Assembly: GCA_022768325.1 (NCBI GenBank)
Contig: JALEMI010000035.1
Location: forward strand, 1 to 37,667
Direction of reading: 5' to 3'
From: Bacteroidales bacterium
Lineage (GTDB): Bacteria > Bacteroidota > Bacteroidia > Bacteroidales > Marinilabiliaceae
DNA: 37,667 bases
The stretch's first letter is position 1; each line of letters begins with the position of its first letter. The notes under the pieces are model-generated. The model did no database searches, had not been told where the DNA came from, and saw only the letters and a list, made by a program, of their open reading frames with translations. Below are positions 6,920 through 15,148 of the stretch, piece by piece. The translations under genes and the position numbers were made by a program.

Positions 6920-8482
6920 TTAGAATGGGGTGTCGTCCTCGTTAATTGCGGAGAGATCGGGGACAGCAGTGGCTCCGCCGTCGCGGTTTGCGCCGGAGAT
7001 TATGATTTGACCGCCGGCGGTAGGCTCGTCGCGATTGATGAGGGCGGCACCGGCCTCTACGTCCTCGAAACGGATGAGTTCGGCTTGGAAGCGGAGGAGG
7101 ACATCGTCGATGCGACCGCTACGGTGCTTCGCGATGATGAATTGGGCCATTCCGACGAGAGAATTGCCCTTGCCGTCGTCGAGGATGTGGTAATACTCGG
7201 GACGGTGGATGAAGCAGACCATATCGGCATCTTGCTCGATGGCACCAGACTCGCGAAGGTCGGAGAGCTGTGGCCTCTTGCTGTCGAGGGCGGAACCCTT
7301 GTCGGAAGTTCGCCCCTCGACGTTACGGTTGAGCTGGCTCAGAGCGATGACGGGGATATTAAGCTCCTTGGCCAAGCCTTTGAGGGAGCGGGAAATCATG
7401 GATACCTCCTCCTGACGGCTACCGGGCTTCATTGCTGATGCCGTCATGAGCTGGAGGTAGTCGATGATGATGCACTTGATGTCGTGCTTCTTCTTAAGGA
7501 TACGGGCCTTAGAGCGGAGGTCGAAGACGGAGAGGCCGGGAGTGTCGTCGATGTAGATTGGGGCATTGCGGAGGCGGCCAATGCGCTCGTTGAAATGCGC
7601 CCACTCGTCGGCGGAAAGGCGACCGCTCTTGATTTTTTCTGAAGGAATTTCCGTCTCGGCCGTCATGAGACGCTTGACGAGCTCGACGTTGCTCATCTCA
7701 AGCGAGAACATAGCAATTGGGAGATTGTAGTCGATGGCCATCTTGCGGGCCATGGAAAGGACGAAGGCCGTCTTACCCATGGCAGGGCGCGCGGCGATAA
7801 CCACCATTGTGGCGGGTTGCCATCCCATTGTTATCTCGTCGATTTTGCGGAAACCGCTTGCGATGCCGCTGAGCTTGTCCTCGCGTTTTGCGGCGGCATC
7901 CATTTGCTGGATGGCCTCGTCGATGGTGGAGCTGATTTGGATGACATCGCGCTTCATGCTGCCCTGCGAGAGGGTGAAGAGATTGTTTTCCGCCTCTTCG
8001 AGAAGGTCTTCGACATCCTTGGACTCGTCGTAACCGCTCGTGACCATTTCGCCACCGAGGTGGATGAGGGAACGCTGGAGGTATTTTTGGAAAATGAGAC
8101 GGGCGTGGTACTCGATATTGACCGCCGCGCCGACACGGCTTGTGAGCTTAGCGATGTAGACACGGCCACCCACAGCATCGAGTTCGCCAGTTCGCTTAAG
8201 CTCCTCACACATGGTGAGCATATCGATTGGTGCCATGTTGGCATTGAGCCTCTGCATGGCGGCGTAGATGCGTTGGTTGGCCTCTAAATAGAAATGCTCG
8301 GGTTCGAGAATCTCGACGACATTTTGGAGAGCATCCTTATCGAGCAGAATTGCGCCAAGCACAGCCTCCTCAAACTCAGGGGCTTGTGGAGGAAGTTTAC
8401 CGCCAAGAGCCGCCATGGCGGCGACAGAATCAGAAGGGCTTGGCGCACCAGTCTTTCTTTTTGTCGTATTTGGCGTTTGCAT
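6920..8482 (-). CDS. dnaB: Replicative DNA helicase DnaB
   Basis: The product (520 residues from the ATG at 8482) is the ring helicase that unwinds DNA at the replication fork. Residues ~33-170 match the N-terminal DnaB domain (EEAVLGAILLD, LYxEANQRIY-like segment); the RecA-like motor domain follows with SGFRKIDEITMGWQPA, Walker A ARPAMGKTAF at 231-240, SLEMS, Walker B IIIDYLQLM, and IALSQLNR plus RPQLSDLRESGAIEQDAD. The frame can be extended to a GTG at 8518, but that would put a terminator hairpin inside the coding region, so I prefer the ATG. The acidic/Gly-rich C-terminal tail is typical of Bacteroidetes DnaB. No intein is present. Confidence 0.93.
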   Translation of the reverse strand: MQTPNTTKRKTGAPSPSDSVAAMAALGGKLPPQAPEFEEAVLGAILLDKDALQNVVEILEPEHFYLEANQRIYAAMQRLNANMAPIDMLTMCEELKRTGELDAVGGRVYIAKLTSRVGAAVNIEYHARLIFQKYLQRSLIHLGGEMVTSGYDESKDVEDLLEEAENNLFTLSQGSMKRDVIQISSTIDEAIQQMDAAAKREDKLSGIASGFRKIDEITMGWQPATMVVIAARPAMGKTAFVLSMARKMAIDYNLPIAMFSLEMSNVELVKRLMTAETEIPSEKIKSGRLSADEWAHFNERIGRLRNAPIYIDDTPGLSVFDLRSKARILKKKHDIKCIIIDYLQLMTASAMKPGSRQEEVSMISRSLKGLAKELNIPVIALSQLNRNVEGRTSDKGSALDSKRPQLSDLRESGAIEQDADMVCFIHRPEYYHILDDGKGNSLVGMAQFIIAKHRSGRIDDVLLRFQAELIRFEDVEAGAALINRDEPTAGGQIIISGANRDGGATAVPDLSAINEDDTPF

Positions 8483-8490
8483 AGGAGTTG

Positions 8491-8525
8491 AAATGTAAGG
8501 CTCGGATGAATCACTCACCCGAGCC
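8491..8525 (-). terminator. Terminator of the acyl-CoA carboxylase operon
   Basis: A perfect 7-bp stem (GGCTCGG/CCGAGCC, 8499-8505 with 8519-8525) lies 40 bases past the biotin-carrier stop codon, followed on the minus strand by a short T-rich tract. It separates the carboxylase operon from dnaB and helps set the dnaB start. Confidence 0.65.
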
Positions 8526-8565
8526 TTTGATTAACGTATGAAATGCCGCATGAGCAGCACGGTTT

Positions 8566-9105
8566 TTAGGCTTTCTTTATCTCGACGAGAAGGTCGTCCT
8601 TGCTGACATTTTGAGCCTCGCGGACGTTGACGGCGACAACCTTACCCTTAGACGTGGCCGTGAGCGTGTTTTGCATCTTCATGGCTTCGAGAACGATAAG
8701 GGGGTCACCCGGGTTGACATCTTGGCCGGCCTTGACGTGAACGGTGACGATTTTGCCGGGCATGGGGGCGTGGAGCTCCTCGTTCTCGTTGACAGGCTTT
8801 TGGGCAGCAAGAATCTGACGGCGTTTGAGGGAGAAGGGGGTCTCGACGGTGTAGCGATATGTTACGCCATTGACGACGACCTCGTAGGTGTTCTGTTTTA
8901 CGGAAACAATCTCGACAGGGTAACGGACGCCCTCGCAAGAAAAGAGGTTGATACCGTCGGCCTCCTCAATCATCTCGACCTTGAGCTTTCGTCCCTTGGA
9001 GCTGAACTCGTATTGGTTCTTAACCTGGAACTCGTAGTTCCTCTCACCATTCTCGCCAACGGCGATAAGGGTGCGGTTCTGAACGTTTTCGCTATTATTG
9101 TCCAT
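8566..9105 (-). CDS. Biotin carboxyl carrier subunit of acyl-CoA carboxylase
   Basis: The 179-residue product is the mobile biotin arm of the three-gene carboxylase encoded here. The C-terminal biotinyl domain (residues ~110-178) contains APMPGKI and the biotinylation motif EAMKMQN with target Lys143. Residues 1-100 form an additional beta-rich region that resembles the linker/BT-like region in acyl-CoA carboxylase alpha subunits rather than classical AccB; the Pro/Ala-rich linker of many decarboxylase gamma subunits is short here. It lies 15 bp after the biotin carboxylase stop and ends the operon. It needs a biotin ligase, not encoded in this window. Confidence 0.9.
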   Translation of the reverse strand: MDNNSENVQNRTLIAVGENGERNYEFQVKNQYEFSSKGRKLKVEMIEEADGINLFSCEGVRYPVEIVSVKQNTYEVVVNGVTYRYTVETPFSLKRRQILAAQKPVNENEELHAPMPGKIVTVHVKAGQDVNPGDPLIVLEAMKMQNTLTATSKGKVVAVNVREAQNVSKDDLLVEIKKA

Positions 9106-9120
9106 GATGTAGTTAGAGGT

Positions 9121-10617
9121 TTAGAGATGACGGATTCGTTTTTGGAGAACCCATGGGTCGACGTTTGGCTCAGGTTGTTCTGACGAGTCTCCGGAGAAAT
9201 CGCTATCGTGGTTATAGTAAGAAACGGCTAAGAGAGCGGCGATGAGCTCCTCGTGCTCCTCATGCCAAACGAGGCTGTCCATGCAGGTCTCGATGAACGA
9301 GGTGTTGAAATCGCCCTTGCGGTAGACCTCATTGTGGAGAACGGCCTTATCGAAAGGAATTGTCGTCTTGACACCCGTCACGACGAAGTGGCCAAGGGAG
9401 TGGAGCGCAATTTTGATGGCCTCCTCACGCGTCTGCCCATGGACGATGAGCTTAGCGATCATGGAGTCGAAGAAAGGCGTGATTTCGGTACCGACGCGTA
9501 CGCCAGAATCGATTCGGATGCAGTTGTTGGAGGGGAGCCTCAGATTCTTAATCATGCCGATGCTGGGCGTGAAGCCCGCCTGGACATCCTCGGCATTGAT
9601 ACGGCACTCGATGGCCCAGCCATTGAGCTTGACATCGGACTGGGAGACAGGGAGTTTCTCGCCAGAGGCAATGAGGAGTTGAAGCTCGACGAGGTTGAGA
9701 CCCGTAATCATCTCGGTGACGGGGTGCTCGACCTGGATGCGAGTGTTCATCTCCATGAAATAGAAATTGTGGTTGGCGTCGAGGAGGAACTCAACTGTTC
9801 CGAGGCTCTCGTACTTGGCCTCTTGGGCAAGACGGACTGCGGCACCTGTTATCTTCTCACGAAGGGCCTCGTCGAGAGCTGGAGATGGGGCTTCCTCGAT
9901 AAGTTTTTGGTGCTTGCGCTGGATGGAGCACTCACGCTCGCCGAGGTGGATGACATTGCCGTACTTATCGGCAACAATCTGAACCTCGATATGCTTTGGG
10001 TTTTCGAGATACTTCTCGATGAAGACGGTAGGGTCGTTGAAAGCGGTGCGCGCCTCTTGGGTGCAAAGCTCGTAGTTGATGCTGACCTCTTCCTCCTTGC
10101 GGCAGATACGCATACCGCGTCCGCCACCGCCCGTTGCGGCCTTGATGATTACAGGATAGCCGATGCGGTTGGCCTCGGCGATGGCCTCCTCAGCAGTGGG
10201 GATACCACCGAGAGTGCCGCCGAGCATTGGGACATTGCTTCGCTTGGCGATCTCCTTGGCCACAATCTTGTCGCCAAGAGCGTGGATAATCTCGGGCGAC
10301 GGGCCGACGAAGACGATACCGGCCTCGCGGCAAGCGGCTGCGAAATCGGGATTCTCGGACAGGTAGCCGTAGCCCGGGTGCATAGCCTCGATATTATTGT
10401 CGACGGCGAGCTTTACGAGATTCTTAATGTCGAGGAACTCAGGGACTTGGCTTCCCGTGTCGGGGAAGTCAACAACCTTATCAACTTTTTGAAGATAGAC
10501 CGCGTTCGGTTCCTTCTTGGTGCGTATGGCGTAGGTCTTAATGCCCATCCTTTTCGCGGTTCGCGCGATACGGATGGCGATCTCGCCACGGTTTGCTATA
10601 AGTAACGACTTTATCAT
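9121..10617 (-). CDS. accC: Biotin carboxylase subunit of acyl-CoA carboxylase
   Basis: This 498-residue ATP-grasp enzyme carboxylates the biotin on the neighbouring carrier protein using ATP and bicarbonate. Diagnostic segments are LLIANRGEIAIRIARTA at the N-terminus, HPGYGYLSEN, the Gly-rich loop AATGGGGRGMRI, HIEVQIVADKYG, ECSIQRKHQK, EMNTRIQVEHPVTE and RINAED. I start it at the ATG at 10617; a TTG one codon earlier is also in frame. It follows the carboxyltransferase gene by 12 bp. It is about 50 residues longer than E. coli AccC, with a C-terminal acidic tail, as is common for propionyl-CoA carboxylase-type subunits. The symbol is used in the general family sense. Confidence 0.9.
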   Translation of the reverse strand: MIKSLLIANRGEIAIRIARTAKRMGIKTYAIRTKKEPNAVYLQKVDKVVDFPDTGSQVPEFLDIKNLVKLAVDNNIEAMHPGYGYLSENPDFAAACREAGIVFVGPSPEIIHALGDKIVAKEIAKRSNVPMLGGTLGGIPTAEEAIAEANRIGYPVIIKAATGGGGRGMRICRKEEEVSINYELCTQEARTAFNDPTVFIEKYLENPKHIEVQIVADKYGNVIHLGERECSIQRKHQKLIEEAPSPALDEALREKITGAAVRLAQEAKYESLGTVEFLLDANHNFYFMEMNTRIQVEHPVTEMITGLNLVELQLLIASGEKLPVSQSDVKLNGWAIECRINAEDVQAGFTPSIGMIKNLRLPSNNCIRIDSGVRVGTEITPFFDSMIAKLIVHGQTREEAIKIALHSLGHFVVTGVKTTIPFDKAVLHNEVYRKGDFNTSFIETCMDSLVWHEEHEELIAALLAVSYYNHDSDFSGDSSEQPEPNVDPWVLQKRIRHL

Positions 10618-10629
10618 CAATGGAGGGAA

Positions 10630-12171
10630 TTAGAGGGGGATGTTGCCGTGCTTACGGCGAGGTAGGCTGACGGACTTTTTGTCAAGGCTCTTGAGAGCAC
10701 GGTAAAGTTTGATGCGCGTGAGAGCGGGATCGATGACCTCATCGACGAAGCCCTTCTCGTCGGCGATGTATGGGTTGGTGACCTCGTCGCGATACTTGGC
10801 AACGAGCTCCTTCTTGAGGGCGACGGGATCGGCAGCCTCGGCTAGCTCCTTCTTGTAGAGAATAGCGATTGCGCCATCGGGGCCCATGACCGCGATTTCG
10901 GCAGTAGGCCAGGCGAAGCTGTAGTCGCCGCCGATGCCCTTGGAGTTCATGACGATGTAGGCGCCGCCGTAGCTCTTGCGGAGAATGACGGTGAGCTTGG
11001 GAACAGTGGCTCGGGTGTAGGCGTAGAGCAGCTTAGCTCCGTTGCGGATGATGCCGAGATGCTCTTGGTCGGTGCCGGGGAGGAAGCCTGGAACATCCTC
11101 GAATGTGACGATGGGGATATTGAAAGAGTCGCAGAAGTTGATGAACCTTGCGCCCTTGACACTTGAATCGATGTCGAGGGAGCCGGCCATGACCTTTGGC
11201 TGATTGGCGATTACGCCGATGGTGTATCCGCCGAGACGTGCGAAACCTACGACGATGTTTTGCGCGAAATTCTCCGCGACCTCGAAGAAACGGCCTTTGT
11301 CGACGACGAGCTTGATGACATCGCGGACATCGTATGGTTTATCGGGATCCTCTGGGACGATGTCGCGGAGGCTTGGCTCTACCCTATCGGTTGGGTCGTC
11401 ATTGGGGACGAAGGGAGCGTTCTCGATATTGTTGGAGGGGATGTATGTGAGAAGTTTCTTGATACCGAGAATGAGGTTGGCGTCGTCGGAATAGACGAAC
11501 TGCGCGACGCCAGACTTGGAGCTATGGACCTTGGCACCGCCGAGTTGGTCGGTTGTGACCTGCTCGTTGAGTACCTGCTTGACGACATCGGGGCCTGTGA
11601 CGAACATATAGCTCGTTCCCTCGGTCATGAAGATGAAGTCCGTCATTGCCGGGGAGTATACGGCGCCGCCGGCGGCTGGACCCATTATTGCGGAGATTTG
11701 GGGGATGACGCCAGAGGAGAGGACATTGCGACGGAAGATGTTGGCATAGCCGTTGAGGCTGGAGACGCCCTCCTGGATACGAGCACCGCCTGAGTCGATG
11801 AGACCGATGACGGGGCAACCTGTCTTTAGGGCCATGTCATGAACCTTGACAATCTTCTGCGCATGGATGGCACCGAGGGAGCCGCCCATCATATTGAAGT
11901 CTTGCGAATAGGCGAAGACCTGGCGTCCACCGACCGTACCATAGCCGACGATGACACCGTCGCCCATGGCGGACTTGGACTTGCCGAAAGAAGAACCTGC
12001 GGAGGGGACGAAGGCGTCGAACTCCTCGAAAGTGCCTTCGTCAAAAAGCATCAGTATACGCTCGCGCGCAGTGAGTTTACCGCGGTTGTGCTGTTTGTCG
12101 TAATACTGGTCATTATACTGCTCTTCCAGCTTTTTCTGGCGAGCCAAAAAGTTGTCGTATGCTACTCCCAT
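10630..12171 (-). CDS. Acyl-CoA carboxylase carboxyltransferase subunit (propionyl-CoA type)
   Basis: The 513-residue protein transfers carboxyl groups between biotin and an acyl-CoA, most probably propionyl-CoA/methylmalonyl-CoA. It matches PccB/MmdA throughout: GKLTARERI near the N-terminus, SQDFNMMGGSLG, the oxyanion-hole segments DSGGARIQEGV and MGPAAGGAVYSPA, and in the second crotonase half VPGFLPGTDQEHLGIIRNGAK, KSYGGAYIVMNSK and AEIAVMGPDGA. It heads an operon with the biotin carboxylase and carrier genes. The set can serve as propionyl-CoA carboxylase or, with membrane subunits found elsewhere, a methylmalonyl-CoA decarboxylase; no sodium-pump beta subunit is in this window. Succinate/propionate metabolism is the likely context. 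Confidence 0.92.
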   Translation of the reverse strand: MGVAYDNFLARQKKLEEQYNDQYYDKQHNRGKLTARERILMLFDEGTFEEFDAFVPSAGSSFGKSKSAMGDGVIVGYGTVGGRQVFAYSQDFNMMGGSLGAIHAQKIVKVHDMALKTGCPVIGLIDSGGARIQEGVSSLNGYANIFRRNVLSSGVIPQISAIMGPAAGGAVYSPAMTDFIFMTEGTSYMFVTGPDVVKQVLNEQVTTDQLGGAKVHSSKSGVAQFVYSDDANLILGIKKLLTYIPSNNIENAPFVPNDDPTDRVEPSLRDIVPEDPDKPYDVRDVIKLVVDKGRFFEVAENFAQNIVVGFARLGGYTIGVIANQPKVMAGSLDIDSSVKGARFINFCDSFNIPIVTFEDVPGFLPGTDQEHLGIIRNGAKLLYAYTRATVPKLTVILRKSYGGAYIVMNSKGIGGDYSFAWPTAEIAVMGPDGAIAILYKKELAEAADPVALKKELVAKYRDEVTNPYIADEKGFVDEVIDPALTRIKLYRALKSLDKKSVSLPRRKHGNIPL

Positions 12172-12230
12172 TTATTAATGTTATTCATCACTGTCGTTGA
12201 AAGTGGCGAAGACCACCTTATCTTGACAGC

Positions 12231-12265
12231 CAAAACCTCAACCCCCATTTTGCCGGGGGTTGAAG
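12231..12265 (-). terminator. Terminator of the AspT-like transporter gene
   Basis: Arms at 12236-12246 and 12255-12265 (CTCAACCCCC/GGGGGTTGA core) form a ~10-bp G+C-rich stem, followed on the minus strand by TTTTGG. It lies 21 bases past the transporter stop. Confidence 0.75.
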
Positions 12266-12286
12266 TTTATGTAGTTGGGTTTGTTG

Positions 12287-13954
12287 TTACAAAGTTATAA
12301 GTATTAATGTTTGCCCCAAAAGAATTCTTAGGAACATCGTCAGGGGGTAAACAGTGGCGTAGGCCGTAGACTGCGCCTGGACGGGTGAGAGAGAGTTTGC
12401 GAACTCGAGGGCTGGGGGGTCGGTCATTGAGCCCGCGATGAAGCCGCAAATCTTGAGGTGATTGACCTTCAGGAGATGGGCGATGACACCTATTATAAGA
12501 ATAGGCAACACAGTGATTGCGAAACCGTAGAGAACCCACATATAGCCGCCCGTGAGGAAAGTATTGACGAAGCCGCCACCTGCGCCAAGACCGACGCAGC
12601 CAAGGAACATACAGATACCGAGCTCGCGGAGCATCATGTTGGAAGCGGTGTTCATGTAGAAAGAGAACTGACCGATACGGCCTTTCCAACCGAGAAGAAT
12701 CGCGATAAGGAGAGGACCGCCTGCGAGACCGAGCTTGGCCGGAGCAGGGAGACCGGGGATGAAGAAGGGAATGGAACCGACTATGAGGCCGAGGGTGATT
12801 CCGAGGAAAAGGGCGATGATGTTGGGGTGAGACCACTCGTGGATTGAGTCGCCGAGCTCGGCTTTGATCTCCTTCATGACCTCCCTCTTACCGACAACGC
12901 GGACGGCATCTCCGACCTCGATAGTGATGTCCTTTGTTGGGAGAATCTCGATGCCCGTGCGGTAGATACGGGTCACGTTGGCCGGGTAGCGTCGGAAAAT
13001 ACCGATTTGGTCGATGGTGTGACCGGCGACGCGGGGATTGGTTACGAGGAAACGTTGCATGACGAGGTCGCCATCGACTTCGCGCTTTTGGCCTAACTCG
13101 ATGTCGCCGAGTTTGAGGCGGAGGTCCTCGATATTATTGGTGTTTGCGACACCGTGGATGACATCGCCGTCTTTGATTTCGAAGTTAGCTGTCGGGACGA
13201 GGAACTCGCCATCGCGCTCGACGCGGGAGAAGGTGAACTCCTTGTCGACAAAGTCGCTGATGTACTCGACAGTCCTGTTGAAGAGGTTCTTATTGGTAAT
13301 CTTGACCACGACACTCTCGAGACGGCCACCCTTGCTGATGTCGTTCTTGTAGGCCTCGACCTCCTTGTCGATCTTGACACGGAAAATGAGGCGCAGGACA
13401 ATCATCGTGACGAGGATGCCGACGACACCGAGGGGGTAAGCCATTGCGTAGGCAGAGCCGAGGACATTGCCATCGATTGGGACAAGTGGGCCGGCAGCGT
13501 TATAGTCCGCAATAACTTGCTTAGCGGCACCAAGGCCAGGGGTATTGGTGACAGCACCACACATGATACCGGCCATGACATTGGCGGGAACACCACCGAA
13601 ATAGTGGAAACAGAGCGTGATGATGAAACCGAGGAAAATGATACCCAGGGCGAGACCATTGAGCATCAGACCATCGCTGCGGAACGCAGTGAAAAAGCGC
13701 GGACCCACAGAGATGCCGACTGCATAGACGAAAAGAATCAATCCGAACTCCTGAGCGAAATGGAGCATTTCGGGATTGACCTTAGCGCCGAAGTGAGCCA
13801 GAATGATACCCGTGAAAAGAACGCCCGCAATACCGAGTTTTACGCCCGCGATCTTAAGCTTTCCGAGCGCAGTGCCGATAACGCACGTCAGGCAGATGAA
13901 GAGCAAGGACGTCGCAATGCCACTGCCTGTGAACAGGTCAACTAAGAAATCCAT
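12287..13954 (-). CDS. AspT/YidE-family transporter with two RCK_C (TrkA-C) domains
   Basis: The 555-residue inner-membrane protein has the hallmark layout of the aspartate:alanine exchanger family: an N-terminal block of five or six hydrophobic helices (residues ~1-180, with CGAVTNTPGLGAA), a central soluble part (~205-380) containing two TrkA-C-like domains (GDVIHGVANT, GDAVRVVGKRE), and a second membrane block (~390-555, with GSMTDPPALEFAN and YATVYPLTMFLRILLGQ). The repeated [TN]-x-x-P-x-[LA] motif in both halves is the duplicated family signature. The substrate cannot be assigned; amino- or dicarboxylates are the family guess. It stands alone with its own terminator. Confidence 0.88.
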   Translation of the reverse strand: MDFLVDLFTGSGIATSLLFICLTCVIGTALGKLKIAGVKLGIAGVLFTGIILAHFGAKVNPEMLHFAQEFGLILFVYAVGISVGPRFFTAFRSDGLMLNGLALGIIFLGFIITLCFHYFGGVPANVMAGIMCGAVTNTPGLGAAKQVIADYNAAGPLVPIDGNVLGSAYAMAYPLGVVGILVTMIVLRLIFRVKIDKEVEAYKNDISKGGRLESVVVKITNKNLFNRTVEYISDFVDKEFTFSRVERDGEFLVPTANFEIKDGDVIHGVANTNNIEDLRLKLGDIELGQKREVDGDLVMQRFLVTNPRVAGHTIDQIGIFRRYPANVTRIYRTGIEILPTKDITIEVGDAVRVVGKREVMKEIKAELGDSIHEWSHPNIIALFLGITLGLIVGSIPFFIPGLPAPAKLGLAGGPLLIAILLGWKGRIGQFSFYMNTASNMMLRELGICMFLGCVGLGAGGGFVNTFLTGGYMWVLYGFAITVLPILIIGVIAHLLKVNHLKICGFIAGSMTDPPALEFANSLSPVQAQSTAYATVYPLTMFLRILLGQTLILITL

Positions 13955-14031
13955 TTATTTGACAAAAAACGTCGCCCGCACTGTCGTCACAGGCAAGCGG
14001 TCGACTCTGTTTGTTTAATTTTTAAGCCGCA

Positions 14032-14039
14032 CAAAAATA
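14032..14039 (-). promoter_or_regulatory. Possible -7 element for the AspT-like gene
   Basis: On the minus strand this reads TATTTTTG, a perfect TAnnTTTG box about 78 bases before the start codon. No TTTG is found at the right distance upstream, so the assignment is tentative. Confidence 0.35.
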
Positions 14040-14095
14040 AGGAAAATATTCCCATTGGCGCTCCGCAACATGTTAATAAAGCAAGTAAAGTGCGC

Positions 14096-14245
14096 GGGTG
14101 TTTTCATTGAGAACTTGTGGCGAAATTTATTGCGCGTCGTGGAGATACTCGATGGGTTGCGTTCGATGGGGCTTTGCTCTTGAGGGAGGTGTACGCTGTG
14201 CGTGTGTATCGAGTTATTGGTATGGACTTGCTGGGCATGGGGAGG
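14096..14245. repeat. Degenerate dispersed repeat, copy A
   Basis: This ~150-bp stretch matches 16455-16605 in the same orientation. Both have CTTGTGGCG near the left end and TTGCTGGGCA near the right end, 114 and 118 bases apart, and the right-hand ~50 bases agree at about four of five positions. On the minus strand both encode similar peptide fragments: here PITRYTRTAY then NATHRVS. It is probably a decayed member of a dispersed coding or mobile repeat. The rest of the 13955-14396 gap holds only the possible -7 box and a small hairpin at 14362-14377. Confidence 0.5.
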
Positions 14246-14396
14246 GGGGCATTCCTTGCGAATATTCGAGGGCGGGAATGACCAACACACAACCATCAAA
14301 AAAAGTTGAAACACAATGTGGAGGACGCCGGAATTAAAGCAAAATTCGCTTAAAGCGGTTTCTCCCAAAAATGGGAGGAGTATAAGGAGAACAACA

Positions 14397-15081
14397 ATGG
14401 ACAGGATTGGGACATACCACGCGTCCACTGTAATTGTTGAAAACCATTATGCAATGCAGGTAGCAAAAGCCTTGACTTCGGGTCGGGCTTTTACACGTCC
14501 GACATACGCAACATGGCAACAGTGTGGGCGTTGAGACGTGCGGGAAATAGCCACTTGCTATACCTTTTGGAACGCAGAAAACTACTGAAGGAGGCCAACG
14601 TCCTGACTTTCAAGACCGATAACAAAGCTTGGCTCGACTTTGTTATAGCACGTCGCAAAGGGAAGTCCGGATGGAAAGGCTATGACTACATTGAAGGCGG
14701 GGTGGCACTGTCAACTTGTACATTAACGGACTGATGTCCGAAGAAGTGGCACTCAGACGTATACGTCACTTGCGGCCAAACAACCAGATTTGCTTTACTA
14801 AGTGGGAACTGCTTGACAAGCAGCGATAAAACTGACTGAGAGATGGACAATTGCAGCAAAGACAGCCTCGACATCCTCTGATGGAGCCGTATGGGGAATC
14901 TTTGCGTGCATCATAGCCAACGCAATGGGCAAAAACGCCGCTCCAATCCCTCAAGTATTTCAACCACAGCACAACATGGCGAAGATTCTACGACCGCAGA
15001 ACGGGGTGTACGTTTATAGCAACAGGTATATTGCTGAGGAATACCTTAGAGAGATTGGAGCGCGAGGAGAGTTGGATATGG
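14397..15081 (+). pseudogene. Decayed DUF3990 (ADP-ribosyltransferase-like) gene
   Basis: Fragments of a DUF3990 protein appear in the correct order but in different frames. Frame of 14397: MDRIGTYHASTVIVEN. Frame of 14471: LDFGSGFYTSDIRNMATVWA through VLTFKTDNKAWLDFV and GYDYIEGGVA. Frame of 14710: VNLYINGLMSEEVAL then NNQICFTKWELLDKQ and a stop at 14827-14829. A C-terminal helical domain like that of the intact gene at 979-1695 follows as SLKYFNHSTTWRRFYDRRTG (14947 on) and YVYSNRYIAEEYLREI. At least three frameshifts or small deletions separate these pieces, so no intact protein can be made. No DUF3791 partner is visible upstream. It is diverged from the two copies at the left end and is not a recent duplicate. 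Confidence 0.75.
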
Positions 15082-15148
15082 GCTCTACGGACCAGCCATA
15101 GGGTTGTGGATGGTAAGGCGTGGGAACGGGGGGCAGAGAGAACTGCAC

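Noticed and set aside
8483-8518. GTG start for dnaB
   Set aside because: Using it would place the operon terminator stem inside the coding region; the ATG at 8482 removes the conflict.
14362-14377. CTCCCA/TGGGAG hairpin before the DUF3990 fossil
   Set aside because: Only a 6-bp stem with no T run; too weak to call a terminator or regulatory element.
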